The notes under the pieces are model-generated. The model was not told the DNA's origin, ran no database searches, and saw only the letters and a program-made list of their open reading frames with translations. A program made the translations under genes and the position numbers. A stretch of 64,000 nucleotides of DNA from an uncultured Thioclava sp. (GTDB lineage Bacteria > Pseudomonadota > Alphaproteobacteria > Rhodobacterales > Rhodobacteraceae): contig NZ_CAJYBT010000002.1 of assembly GCF_913064665.1 (NCBI RefSeq), positions 89,777-153,776 on the forward strand, read 5' to 3'. Positions 52,924 to 61,489 of the stretch are shown here, piece by piece (within the stretch, counting starts at the first letter, position 1; each line of letters opens with the position of its first letter).

Positions 52924-53787
52924 TCAGCGCACATAGACTTCTTCCAGAAGTCTGTTGCGCCGCTCCACCTCGGCGACACGTTCGGTTGCGCGGGGTCCCG
53001 CGCGGCGTGCCACCATTGCCAGAATAGCCTCTAGCAGAAACATGGTGGCGACATAGGATGTGTAGAAATGCGGACTGTCGGTGGGCACGATAAAACTGTC
53101 ATCGGCCGCATGCAGCGCCGGGCAGGCCCGGCTATCGGTGATCAATGTGACATAGGCACCTTGTTCATGGGCCAAAATGGCACCCCGGATCGAGGAGCGC
53201 GCGAAGGGCGGTTTGGTGATGACCAGAACCGCATCGCGCTCGTCCAACCCGGTCAAGGTGGCGCCCAGAGAGGCCCCTGCCCGTGCGCCGATCTCCCAGT
53301 TGTCACCCAGAAAATTCGCGATATAGGCGGTGTATTCGGCGATCCCGGTTGATCCGAGCGCGCCCAACAAAACGACACGGCGCGCCCCCGCCAGCCGGTC
53401 CGCCACGCGCTCAAGCTGTTCCGGTTCGATAGCGGCTGAGAGGGCTGCAATATTGTCCTGACACGCAGTGCCATAAAGCGTCAGAAAGCTTTCCTGCGGG
53501 TTCAGCGAATCTTTTTGCAACCGATCTGCGCGATCCGCAAAGGGAAGCACCCGACGCCCGATCTGGTCGCGCATGACTTCGCGCAGCGCCTCAAAGTTTT
53601 CATACTGTAACGCATGGGCAAGGCGCGTGAATGTTGCAGGGGCCAGTTTTGAATCGCTCGCGAGCGCCCGCAGCGACCGCGTCGCGATGCTTATCGGGTT
53701 GTCGGCAATATAATCGCCAGCCTGACGCAAACGTGTGCTCAGACTGCCGTATTGCGCGGCCAATCGCTGTTCGAAGCTGCCCGACAA
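52924..53787 (-). CDS. RpiR/MurR-family regulator with SIS domain, TTG start
   Basis: A 287-residue regulator. The N-terminal HTH_6 domain (about residues 1-75) includes DNPISIATRSLRALASDSKL and ATFTRLAHALQY. The C-terminal SIS domain (about residues 125-250) contains VVLLGALGSTGIAEYTAYIA and VLVITKPPFARSSIRGAI. The start is TTG at 53787 behind GGGGAGGGG; no in-frame ATG with support exists upstream. It is divergent from the aminotransferase-BKACE operon and upstream of the TRAP genes, and likely senses their substrate. Confidence 0.88.
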   Translation of the reverse strand: MSGSFEQRLAAQYGSLSTRLRQAGDYIADNPISIATRSLRALASDSKLAPATFTRLAHALQYENFEALREVMRDQIGRRVLPFADRADRLQKDSLNPQESFLTLYGTACQDNIAALSAAIEPEQLERVADRLAGARRVVLLGALGSTGIAEYTAYIANFLGDNWEIGARAGASLGATLTGLDERDAVLVITKPPFARSSIRGAILAHEQGAYVTLITDSRACPALHAADDSFIVPTDSPHFYTSYVATMFLLEAILAMVARRAGPRATERVAEVERRNRLLEEVYVR

Positions 53788-53832
53788 TGCCCCTCCCCAG
53801 GTTCCATCACCATTAATCTCGTTGCGGTGAGC

Positions 53833-53878
53833 GTTTCAGTTGTTTCATCTATTGTCAACTCATGATCCATATGTTTCA
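53833..53878. promoter_or_regulatory. GTTTCA repeats in the rpiR/aminotransferase promoter region
   Basis: GTTTCA occurs three times in the same orientation (53833, 53842 and 53873) within the 141-bp divergent region. RpiR-family proteins commonly recognise short TGAAAC-like repeats, so these are candidate operator half sites. The assignment is tentative. Confidence 0.4.
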
Positions 53879-53928
53879 TTTCCGTATAAGCGAGTTTCAC
53901 GCTTTCTTGTCCCAAAGGGGGGACCGAC

Positions 53929-55251
53929 ATGACCCATGTATTTCCGCGCCACACCAAAGCGACTTTGCCCATAGCCACAAGGGGTGAAGGGGCCTACATC
54001 ATCGATGCCCAAGGCAAGCGCTATCTCGACGGTTCAGGCGGCGCCGCCGTTTCGTGCCTTGGTCACTCTGACGAGGATGTGATCGGCGCGATCAAGGATC
54101 AGCTCGATCAACTCGCCTTCGCGCATACCGGATTTTTTACCTCCCACCCTGCGGAACGGCTGGCAGATCGCCTGATCGCTCACGCGCCCGGCACCCTGGA
54201 TCGGGTCTATTTTCTGTCGGGCGGATCGGAGGCCGTGGAAACCGCACTCAAGATGGCGCGGCAATATTTTGTCGAGAAGGGCGAGCCGAGCCGAAAGCAT
54301 TTCATCGCACGCCGCCAAAGCTATCATGGCAACACGCTGGGCGCTCTGGCGGCGGGGGGCAACGAATGGCGTCGCGCGAAGTTCAATCCGCTTTTGATCG
54401 ACGTAAGCCACATTGCCCCCGTGCATGAATATCGCTGGCGCGAAGACGGCGAGAGCGCCGAGGATTATGGCCTGCGCGTAGCCAATGAACTTGAAACGGA
54501 AATCCAGCGCCTCGGCGCAGAAAATGTGATCGCATTCATCGCCGAGCCGGTGGTGGGGGCAACGATGGGTGCGGTGCCCCCGGTGCCGGGCTATTTCAAG
54601 CGCATCCGAGAGATTTGCGATCAATATGGTATCTTGCTGATCCTTGATGAAGTGATGTGCGGGATGGGGCGCACCGGCACCTTGTTTGCCTGTGAGCAAG
54701 ACGAGATCGCGCCCGATATAGTCACCATCGCCAAGGGGTTGGGCGCAGGGTATCAGCCGATTGGCGCGACGCTGTGCACCAGTGAAATCTATGACGCTTT
54801 TGTGCAGGGTTCGGGGTTTTTCCAGCACGGCCACACCTATATCGGCCATCCGACAGCCTGCGCCGCCGCCGATGCGGTGCTTACCAAGCTGACCGAGGGC
54901 GGGATGGTCGCGCGCTCGGCGGCTCAAGGCGAAAAGCTGGATGCGGCCCTGCGCGCGGCGTTCGGCGAGCATCCCAATATCGGTGACATTCGCGGGCGCG
55001 GCATGTTTCGCGGCCTCGAAATCGTTGCGGATCGCGCAACCAAAGCGCCGTTCGATCCCGCCCGTGCCGTGCACAAGCAGATCAAGGGCGGGGCGTTTGA
55101 GGCCGGGCTGATCTGCTACCCGATGGGGGGCACAATCGACGGGCAACGCGGCGATCACATTCTGCTCGCGCCGCCCTTCATTCTTAGCGACGACCAGATT
55201 GGCGAGTTGATCGATAAATTGGACACGGCCATCCGGAGCGTGCTGGGATGA
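53929..55251 (+). CDS. Class III aminotransferase
   Basis: A 440-residue PLP enzyme. N-terminal GEGAYIIDAQGKRYLDGSGG, the PLP phosphate region FLSGGSEAVETALKMARQYF, the Asp in LILDEVMCGMGRTG and the Schiff-base Lys in VTIAKGLGAGYQPIGATL (near residue 267) are all present. It has an excellent AGGGGGGA ribosome-binding site. It is translationally coupled to a beta-keto acid cleavage enzyme, suggesting that its product is a 3-oxo acid, that is, a beta-amino acid substrate. Confidence 0.92.
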   Translation: MTHVFPRHTKATLPIATRGEGAYIIDAQGKRYLDGSGGAAVSCLGHSDEDVIGAIKDQLDQLAFAHTGFFTSHPAERLADRLIAHAPGTLDRVYFLSGGSEAVETALKMARQYFVEKGEPSRKHFIARRQSYHGNTLGALAAGGNEWRRAKFNPLLIDVSHIAPVHEYRWREDGESAEDYGLRVANELETEIQRLGAENVIAFIAEPVVGATMGAVPPVPGYFKRIREICDQYGILLILDEVMCGMGRTGTLFACEQDEIAPDIVTIAKGLGAGYQPIGATLCTSEIYDAFVQGSGFFQHGHTYIGHPTACAAADAVLTKLTEGGMVARSAAQGEKLDAALRAAFGEHPNIGDIRGRGMFRGLEIVADRATKAPFDPARAVHKQIKGGAFEAGLICYPMGGTIDGQRGDHILLAPPFILSDDQIGELIDKLDTAIRSVLG

Positions 55252-56012
55252 GCTTGCCGCGCATCATGGTTGCCCCCAACGGGGCCCGCAAAACCCGCGC
55301 CGATCATCCGGCGCTGCCGATCACGCTTGATGAGATCACCGACACGGCGCTCGCCTGCCGCGCGGAAGGTGCGGGCGCATTGCATTTGCATCTGCGCGAT
55401 GATGCGGGTGGGCATCTTCTGGATAGCGGCGCTTACCGCGAGGCGCTGGCCCATCTGCGCCCGCGTCTTGGCGACATGGCGATCCAGATCACAACCGAGG
55501 CTGCGGGGCTCTATCTTCCCGGACATCAACGCTATATCGCGCTGAACTCCGGCGCGGATATGGTGTCGGTCTCAACGCGGGAAATGCTGCGCGATGATAG
55601 CGCGCTCGCAACCCGGTTTTACACGCAGGCCGACGCGCAAGGCATCGCCGTTCAGCACATTCTATATGCGCGCGAAGATGCAGAATCGCTGGCTCAGGTG
55701 CTCCCCGCGCGCTTATTGCACAGCCCAAATTTGCAGCTGATTTTCGTACTCGGGCGCTATGTTGAGGGGCAGGTTTCAACGCCCGATATGCTGACGCCCT
55801 TCATCGACTGGATGGCGCACATCGCGATCGCACCGGATTGGGCGCTTTGTGCGTTTGGGCAAGGGGAAACGGCTTGCCTAGAGGCCGCGCTGCGTATGGG
55901 CGGCAAAGCAAGGGTCGGGTTTGAGAACGCGCTTCAAATGGCCGATGGTCGCATCGCCCCGGACAATGCCGCACGTGTTGCACAAATTGCAGCCCTCGAA
56001 ATCGGCACCTAG
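55248..56012 (+). CDS. Beta-keto acid cleavage enzyme (BKACE, DUF849)
   Basis: A 254-residue TIM-barrel protein. The N-terminal IMVAPNGARKTRADHPALPI and the metal-binding GAGALHLHLRDDAGG (His-x-His) match BKACE, as does the C-terminal VGFENALQMADGRIAPDNAA with its catalytic-region Glu. Known members condense a 3-oxo acid with acetyl-CoA to give acetoacetate and a new acyl-CoA. It is slightly shorter than typical (about 270-310). Its ATG overlaps the aminotransferase stop by four bases. Confidence 0.85.
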   Translation: MSLPRIMVAPNGARKTRADHPALPITLDEITDTALACRAEGAGALHLHLRDDAGGHLLDSGAYREALAHLRPRLGDMAIQITTEAAGLYLPGHQRYIALNSGADMVSVSTREMLRDDSALATRFYTQADAQGIAVQHILYAREDAESLAQVLPARLLHSPNLQLIFVLGRYVEGQVSTPDMLTPFIDWMAHIAIAPDWALCAFGQGETACLEAALRMGGKARVGFENALQMADGRIAPDNAARVAQIAALEIGT

Positions 56013-56127
56013 GTCGAATTCAAGGACGCGCCAGGTGATGAGAACGGCGGTGCAAAATTGGACAACGCTAGCGGCGGGATAGTCCTGCTGCGGGCGGAGT
56101 AAAATCCGGTAGGGTGCCCCTAGTTTC

Positions 56128-56565
56128 CTAGACACCTGCCTCGTTCAGTTTCTGCTGTCTGGTTTCGAGGTCAATCATTGCCGGCAGGTGACAGCAGGCA
56201 ATCACCGAGAGGGGGCGACAGCATGCCCTTGTTAGTGTGTTTGCGTTTTTGGGTTGTAGAACATCTCGATGTAATCCGCTGCCCGGCAGCGTATGCTTCG
56301 CATGCGCGAGAGGGGAACACATCCTGCCTAGCGGCCTCGCATGTGGGTATGTCCGGCGGCGGATCCGTTCCCGCTTCAAAGACTGAAAGAAGCTCTCGGC
56401 CACGACGTTGTCATGACAATTCCCCCGCTGGCTCATGCTGAGTTCGATGGTTATGCTGGCGCAGAAAACCAGCCGCGAACCTTGATCCGAGTGGATCATG
56501 ACCCGGTGCGTGGGGTTCCCCCAAAAACAAAACCTCGCGTCATTGCGGGGCCGTTCACTCATCAA
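56128..56565 (-). pseudogene. IS3-family transposase orfB remnant
   Basis: The minus strand reads NPTHRVMIHSDQGSRL, SQRGNCHDNVVAESFFQSLK, RERIRRRTYPHARP and, in the same open frame after scrambled sequence, ETRQQKLNEAGV. These match the C-terminal half of IS3-type (IS2/IS51-like) OrfB around the second Asp and the catalytic Glu. The YxEMFYNPKR portion is disrupted. It lies just outside the tRNA-Thr attachment site. 56013-56127 holds nothing convincing. Confidence 0.78.
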
Positions 56566-56578
56566 GTGATTGAATTTA

Positions 56579-56628
56579 TGGTGCCGGCGGAGAGACTCGA
56601 ACTCCCGACCCCCTGATTACAAATCAGA
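56579..56628 (-). tRNA. 3' portion of tRNA-Thr(UGU), integrase attachment site
   Basis: On the minus strand the sequence contains an anticodon arm TCTGA-TTTGTAA-TCAGG (anticodon UGU), a variable region, a T arm GGGAG-TTCGAGT-CTCTC and an acceptor 3' strand CGCCGGC-A-CCA. The D arm and 5' acceptor strand are missing: upstream sequence (GCCTAGTAAATTT) does not fold into them. This is the usual product of integration into a tRNA gene 3' end. The integrase gene starts 144 bases away. Confidence 0.8.
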
Positions 56629-56772
56629 TTGCCTAGTAAATTTCCGATGTCACGCGACGTCACGGGAAGCAACTAATACATTGAAAGACAATTTAATTTT
56701 GTGCCAGATAGCCACGAGTAGCGATCGCTGCTGTCACTAACTATCACTCCCTGATGCTTACAAGGTGCTTAC

Positions 56773-57957
56773 ATGATCAATCATCGGATCAAGCTGACGA
56801 AGCGTGCTGTCGATCAAGCCTCAGCGCCGATCGAGGTTGATCAGGCTTTCATTTGGGATACTGATGTCAGCGGCTTTGGCTTGCGCATCACTAAGGCTGG
56901 AACAAAGAGCTACATCTTCCAGTACCGCAATGCTTCTGGAAGAGTAAAACGCAAGACGATCGGCAAGCACGGTGCCATTACAGCGGAAAATGCGAGACAG
57001 ATCGCACGCGAGTGGTATTTCGACGCTAAGAAAGGTGGCGACCCTGCCGCCGACGCACGCTCAGCCCGCGACGCACCATCCATCAGTGACCTGTGCGACG
57101 ACTATCTTAGCCGACACGCCCAAAGGAATAAGAGAGCGCGTTCGCTCGAAGGCGATATAGATTACATCAATCGCTTCATCAAGCCGGCTTGGGGGCGAAA
57201 GAAGGTTCTTGAGGTCAGCCTCGCGGACGTCGAGCGCCTAGCCGCTTCGCTCGGGGAGCGGAAGACCACCGCCAACCGGCTCGTGTCCTTGCTCAGCAAG
57301 ATGTTCAATCTCGCCCGGAAATGGGGATGGAGTGAGCAAAATCCGACCGAAGGATGGCAGAAGAACCCTGAGACAAAGCGCGAGCGCTACTTGTCGACAG
57401 AAGAGCTTACCCGGCTACTGACCCTGCTCGAGGACCATCCCAATCAGCGCGCCTGCTACATCGTACGACTGCTCCTGCTGACTGGTGCACGCAGCGGCGA
57501 GGTGCTTGGCATGAAATGGTCGAATGTCGACCTTGAACTGGGGCGCTGGATAAAACCAGCACATACGACCAAGCAAAAGCGAACCGAAATAATCCCGCTG
57601 TCGGAAGCTGCTCTCGGCCTCCTTCGTGAACTCCGCAGCGGTGCGCCGGTTGAGGCCATTTACGTCTTTCCGGGTAATTCTCTTGGTAAGCCCATGACAA
57701 CGATCAAGACGTTCTGGGGACAAGTTCGGCGTGATGCCGGCATTAATGACGTACGTCTTCACGACTTGCGCCATACGTTTGCCTCGCACCTCGTCAGTAG
57801 CGGCCAATCACTTGAGACAATCGGCCGGCTCCTCGGTCATACTCAGGCGCAGACGACCGCCCGATACGCTCACCTCCAAGACGATGCCCTGCGCAAGGCG
57901 ACCAATCTCTTCGCCAGCGCAAGCGGTTACACAGCGAAAAACCACAATGAAAATTGA
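56773..57957 (+). CDS. Tyrosine recombinase (P4-type integrase)
   Basis: A 394-residue integrase. An N-terminal DUF4102-type arm-binding domain (FIWDTDVSGFGLRITKAGTK) is followed by a SAM-like core-binding domain (about residues 100-185). The catalytic domain has Arg in TGARSGEVLGMKW, HDLRHTFASHLVSSG (HxxR), GHTQAQTTARYAHL (His and Tyr nucleophile). It reads away from the tRNA-Thr fragment, so the element extends rightward beyond 64 kb. It probably catalyses integration at that tRNA. Confidence 0.95.
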   Translation: MINHRIKLTKRAVDQASAPIEVDQAFIWDTDVSGFGLRITKAGTKSYIFQYRNASGRVKRKTIGKHGAITAENARQIAREWYFDAKKGGDPAADARSARDAPSISDLCDDYLSRHAQRNKRARSLEGDIDYINRFIKPAWGRKKVLEVSLADVERLAASLGERKTTANRLVSLLSKMFNLARKWGWSEQNPTEGWQKNPETKRERYLSTEELTRLLTLLEDHPNQRACYIVRLLLLTGARSGEVLGMKWSNVDLELGRWIKPAHTTKQKRTEIIPLSEAALGLLRELRSGAPVEAIYVFPGNSLGKPMTTIKTFWGQVRRDAGINDVRLHDLRHTFASHLVSSGQSLETIGRLLGHTQAQTTARYAHLQDDALRKATNLFASASGYTAKNHNEN

Positions 57958-58714
57958 ATACGAAATGCTCTCCATCAGCGCGGCGGAAACGCGGGGAGCT
58001 GAAGACGAGGAGCGTACAGGCATTCTCAGGCCCGCCATCCAAGTCCGCCTGATCGACATGACAGCAGAGCGAAAGTGCTACCTGTTCGAGGAGCTAGCCT
58101 GTGAGGACGAAGGGCGGCTCAATGAGCTCGTGCTTCAGGTCGAGCAAATTCTCCATACGTTCTTATATCATAAGAACATCAGAACACGGAACAGCGGGCT
58201 GGATTCCTTCACATCCGGCGCAGCGAAGAAGACCTTCGCTACGATCCATCAGCACCTCAACAAGGCGCACGAGTTGATGGAGACGCTTGAGGACCGATCG
58301 CTAGACTTTCTGACGCCGGATGATGTTGCAGAATTTAACGATGTGAGCTTCGACGACTTTGATATTGAGGCGTTTCAACTAGCTTTGCGCCTCGTCGCTG
58401 AAAGGGCCGGCCAGATTTCGAACGAGATCGCCCCGGCACGAGGGCGGCCAGCTCGGGATGATCTATTTGACGCTCTGATAGACCTAGCCTGTGTATACGA
58501 GCGCGAGACAGGCCGGAAAGCTGGCTATTCGAGCCGGCCCGAAAAGAAGCCCGGCGCGACGGGACACGAGGTCCACGGCCCATTTGTTCGCTTTGTGCAT
58601 CGCGTCTTCGACATCGTCGACCATAAGGGCGTGCGAGTCGAGCCATCGCCGCCAAGCACGATCGACAACGCCATTCGTCGCTATGTCGACACTCGCAACA
58701 GCCGAACGCGTTAG
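57947..58714 (+). CDS. Hypothetical protein of the integrative element
   Basis: A 255-residue soluble, acidic protein with no recognised domain. It starts MKIEYEMLSISAAETRGAED and has a central helical part (VLQVEQILHTFLYHKNIRTR) and a C-terminal VYERETGRKAGYSSRPEKKP segment. The start at 57947 overlaps the integrase stop by 11 bases; the longer open frame upstream is antisense-like and within int. It may belong to the element's excision or maintenance module. No function assigned. Confidence 0.6.
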   Translation: MKIEYEMLSISAAETRGAEDEERTGILRPAIQVRLIDMTAERKCYLFEELACEDEGRLNELVLQVEQILHTFLYHKNIRTRNSGLDSFTSGAAKKTFATIHQHLNKAHELMETLEDRSLDFLTPDDVAEFNDVSFDDFDIEAFQLALRLVAERAGQISNEIAPARGRPARDDLFDALIDLACVYERETGRKAGYSSRPEKKPGATGHEVHGPFVRFVHRVFDIVDHKGVRVEPSPPSTIDNAIRRYVDTRNSRTR

Positions 58715-58828
58715 TCTAAAACAGCAGTGGGAAATATGCACGACTGAGGGCCTATTTGTTCCTCTGCATAAGGCACGCCGGGTTTTGCGATCTTTTCAGC
58801 ACTCACATTACTATGGAGCTGAAATACA

Positions 58829-59119
58829 ATGCCTACAAAGTCCAACGTTCGCCGCGCAGTGAATAGCGCTCGCGCATGCCCTTCGCACGGCGCCACGGAG
58901 AGCATTCGCCTCCCCCACACACTACCTCACATGATGAAAGAACAAGATGTCTGCGCACTACTTGGCATTGCCCAGGGCACCTTGCGCAATTGGCGCGTCT
59001 CCGGCTGCGGACCTCGCTTCTGCAAGTTGACGGGCTCAGCAGTGCGCTACCCGAGGCAGCTTCTTGAAGACTGGCTCAACGCCTGTAGCCGACGCAGCAC
59101 CTCGGAGGGCGCACGATGA
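58829..59119 (+). CDS. AlpA/MerR-like helix-turn-helix protein, candidate excisionase
   Basis: A 96-residue protein. From residue 35 it reads MKEQDVCALLGIAQGTLRNW with CGPRFCKLTGSAVRYPRQLL, the winged-HTH pattern of AlpA/excisionase (helix_turn_helix_17) proteins that load a DNA-binding fold at att sites. A GGAG site precedes the ATG at 58829; an internal start at Met-35 is possible. Small HTH genes beside P4-type integrases commonly regulate excision. It overlaps the next gene by four bases. Confidence 0.78.
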   Translation: MPTKSNVRRAVNSARACPSHGATESIRLPHTLPHMMKEQDVCALLGIAQGTLRNWRVSGCGPRFCKLTGSAVRYPRQLLEDWLNACSRRSTSEGAR

Positions 59120-59895
59120 GAGTGGATCACCAGACTTGCGACCATAAGCAAGAAACACTTCAGAGCGTAGCTGATACGTCTCAATGTGGCCAAAACTTGC
59201 AGGTATTCCCTGTTAGTTTCAACCGAACGGAACAGTGTCTTGTTGAAACGAGAGACAAGAACTCCAAGCGAGAGAGAGAAGCTCTTCAACTCCTACAGCT
59301 AAGTGTTGTCTCTGAATTTCTAAGTGCATTCGAGCACGCCCCTACGGCCATTAGGTTAAGTGATCTCTCCAAGTACGAGGAGTTCAGACTAATAGTCGCC
59401 GGTGCGGTAGCTTCAGTAGTTCAAGCCGAGCAGGGTGAGGCTGATCTTGTATCTGCAACTATCAACCTAAGGGACGCGGAGCCGCGCACAAAGGTCTTGC
59501 AGAACATGCGCGACCGCGTTCTTGCAAAGACCGGCATAAGAATTCGATGGGTTGGAGTTTTTATACCCGAAGTTGGCGACAAGGTACCGATCGGCCGTCA
59601 CCTCCATGTTATATTATTGAACGTCAAAGTTCATGGGCCGGCATGGGCGGCGATCAATCGTTTTATGGACGGTAGAAACAGAAAGTTTCCGCGCAGTTGT
59701 CATATGAAGTGGGTATATGAGCTCGATGGCTTTGCCAAGTACATGGAAAGCGAAAAGAACCTTCGCCGGAGAGGCGCAAAAGTTGTCAAATCGCCTGAAG
59801 TCTTACCCTATGCACGCCAGCTGTGCCACAACGGCTTAGCGCCCCTTCGGGAACTAGTCCGCAATCGACTTGAAGCGATACGAAGTAGACGGTGA
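59116..59895 (+). CDS. Possible HUH-type replication initiator-like protein
   Basis: A 259-residue protein. R-H162-L-H164-V (PIGRHLHVILLNVKVHGPAW) resembles the HUH metal motif of rolling-circle Rep and relaxase proteins. A downstream FAKYMESEKNLRRRGAKV segment (Tyr-209, Lys-214) could be the Tyr motif. The N-terminal region (residues 1-60) is low in recognisable structure. It is translationally coupled to the AlpA-like gene, an arrangement in which integrative elements often encode replication functions. The call is tentative. Confidence 0.4.
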   Translation: MRVDHQTCDHKQETLQSVADTSQCGQNLQVFPVSFNRTEQCLVETRDKNSKREREALQLLQLSVVSEFLSAFEHAPTAIRLSDLSKYEEFRLIVAGAVASVVQAEQGEADLVSATINLRDAEPRTKVLQNMRDRVLAKTGIRIRWVGVFIPEVGDKVPIGRHLHVILLNVKVHGPAWAAINRFMDGRNRKFPRSCHMKWVYELDGFAKYMESEKNLRRRGAKVVKSPEVLPYARQLCHNGLAPLRELVRNRLEAIRSRR

Positions 59896-60286
59896 GGTGA
59901 CCAGCTCATAGGTTTTTATCGTGCTAAGAGGCGCGCGCGGAGCTCGAAAGTCAGCGCTTCATAAGCGAGGGCGCACAACCAACCCCGCCAATAGAGATCG
60001 CGCCGCTCCAGCATGCCCTACAGCGGCGGAGAGTGCACCCCCGACCAATATCGACAACGAAAGAAAAAAACGGGCCCCACATCACGCCCCTGACCATGGT
60101 CCTCTCATTGCACAGGGTGGTTCAGTGGGCCCTTGCGCCACTTGAGATCAGGCATGCATTGAAGGGCGCCGGTAGACTTAAAACCCACCAGCGCCCTTCC
60201 GAGCCACATAGCAACTCGCCACTTGCACAACATGTAGCAATTCCGCATTGTAAAACTACAATACTTTCAACCATTACGGGCGTAGC
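59896..60286. other. Intergenic region before the ABC-3C operon
   Basis: 391 bases without a convincing gene. The left part is GC-rich. The last 80 bases become AT-rich with a TACAAT element near 60256 that could be a -10 box for the following operon. No hairpin with a T-run was seen. Confidence 0.4.
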
Positions 60287-61489
60287 GTGTCAAATTTTCA
60301 GCTTAATGAAATCTATTCCCCTCCGAACGGACTACCTGCCGCAGACATCGTGTTTTTGCACGGCCTAAGCGACGCTTTCGAAAGCTGTTGGCAAAGCTTT
60401 TCAAATTCAGACGAAACTGCCTGGCCGGTCTGGTTGTCAGAAGCATTTCCAGGAGTATCAATTTGGGGTGTGGACTACCCGACTTCTAAGTTTAGCACCC
60501 TCTTGAACAAGCCTGACCTGTCTCTCTTAACCATCGCAGCTAGTCTTGCTGAGCTTCTGAGAGCGAAGAAAATTGGGAAACGTCCTGTGATCTTTGTCTG
60601 CCACAGCTTGGGTGGCGTGATAACAAAGGCCATGCTGCGTGCTTGCGAGAGCACAACCACGCCAAGCAAAAAGGCCATCTTTGGAAACTGCAAAGGAGTC
60701 GTCTTCATTGCCAGCCCACATTCCGGCTCATCTCTGGCTTCCATACTTTCCATGATACCGGGATTCGCTTCGAAACAGGCTAGCGAGCTCGGCAAGGGTG
60801 GAGCAATACTAATTGAACTTCATGATTGGTATAGAAATAAGGTGCCTTTATCGGGAATATGTTCATGCGCTTTGTATGAAACGATACCAACAAAAGGCGC
60901 AATTGTGGTCGACGCGGGTTCTGCCAATCCGGGTGTCCCGAATTGTGACCCTGTTCCAATTGATGCAAACCACAGCGATATTTGCAAGTTCAAGACAAAG
61001 GATGATCTTGGATATCTAGCAATCAAGAACTTTATAGAAGAAGTTTTCGACGCTGACGGCATCGATGCTACTGATCAATTAACTCTCGACGATCTGGAGT
61101 ATTATATCAATTCTGTTAAAGGAGATCGTCTAAGTCTAGCAGAAAAGCTAGAAGTAGGCGGAAAAAGCGAGCATGAGATCAGCGACGCCGAGGCTGAAAA
61201 AGAACGTATATTCAAACTTGTGCGACGTAACGCGGTTTCTGCAAGCGCGAGGAAAAAGTATCGACAATTCCTAAGTGAGGTTCTCACACTTTTCAGGCTA
61301 TATATTTCTCCGCTAATTCGATCAGGCGCGGATGAAAATATCGTAAACGACACTATTTACAACAAAATCCTTTTCCCGCTTAGCCAGAAAGCTGGGACTA
61401 ACGACCTCTTCAACATCGCAGACATACATAGTGCGATCTATTATCTCACCGGGAATTGTCACATCGATTGGGCGAAAAAAGATGATTAG
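60287..61489 (+). CDS. ABC-3C effector: alpha/beta-hydrolase (lipase/esterase-like) with C-terminal extension
   Basis: A 400-residue protein starting at GTG. Residues 1-240 form an alpha/beta-hydrolase of the PGAP1/SERAC1 type: oxyanion FLHGL (residues 23-27), nucleophile elbow VCHSLGG with Ser-107, SPHSGSSLAS near residue 143 and a likely catalytic His-229 in PIDANHSDICKF. Residues about 255-400 are an added helical domain (DLEYYINSVKGDRLSLAEKL ... SARKKYRQFLSEVLTLFRLY), consistent with an ABC-3C C-terminal docking domain. It is coupled by an eight-base overlap to the next gene. Predicted to cleave lipids or esters when triggered. Confidence 0.78.
   Translation: MSNFQLNEIYSPPNGLPAADIVFLHGLSDAFESCWQSFSNSDETAWPVWLSEAFPGVSIWGVDYPTSKFSTLLNKPDLSLLTIAASLAELLRAKKIGKRPVIFVCHSLGGVITKAMLRACESTTTPSKKAIFGNCKGVVFIASPHSGSSLASILSMIPGFASKQASELGKGGAILIELHDWYRNKVPLSGICSCALYETIPTKGAIVVDAGSANPGVPNCDPVPIDANHSDICKFKTKDDLGYLAIKNFIEEVFDADGIDATDQLTLDDLEYYINSVKGDRLSLAEKLEVGGKSEHEISDAEAEKERIFKLVRRNAVSASARKKYRQFLSEVLTLFRLYISPLIRSGADENIVNDTIYNKILFPLSQKAGTNDLFNIADIHSAIYYLTGNCHIDWAKKDD

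Noticed and set aside
59921..60145. 74-codon frame upstream of the ABC-3C operon
   Set aside because: Low-complexity arginine/alanine/proline composition and no start signal; treated as intergenic.
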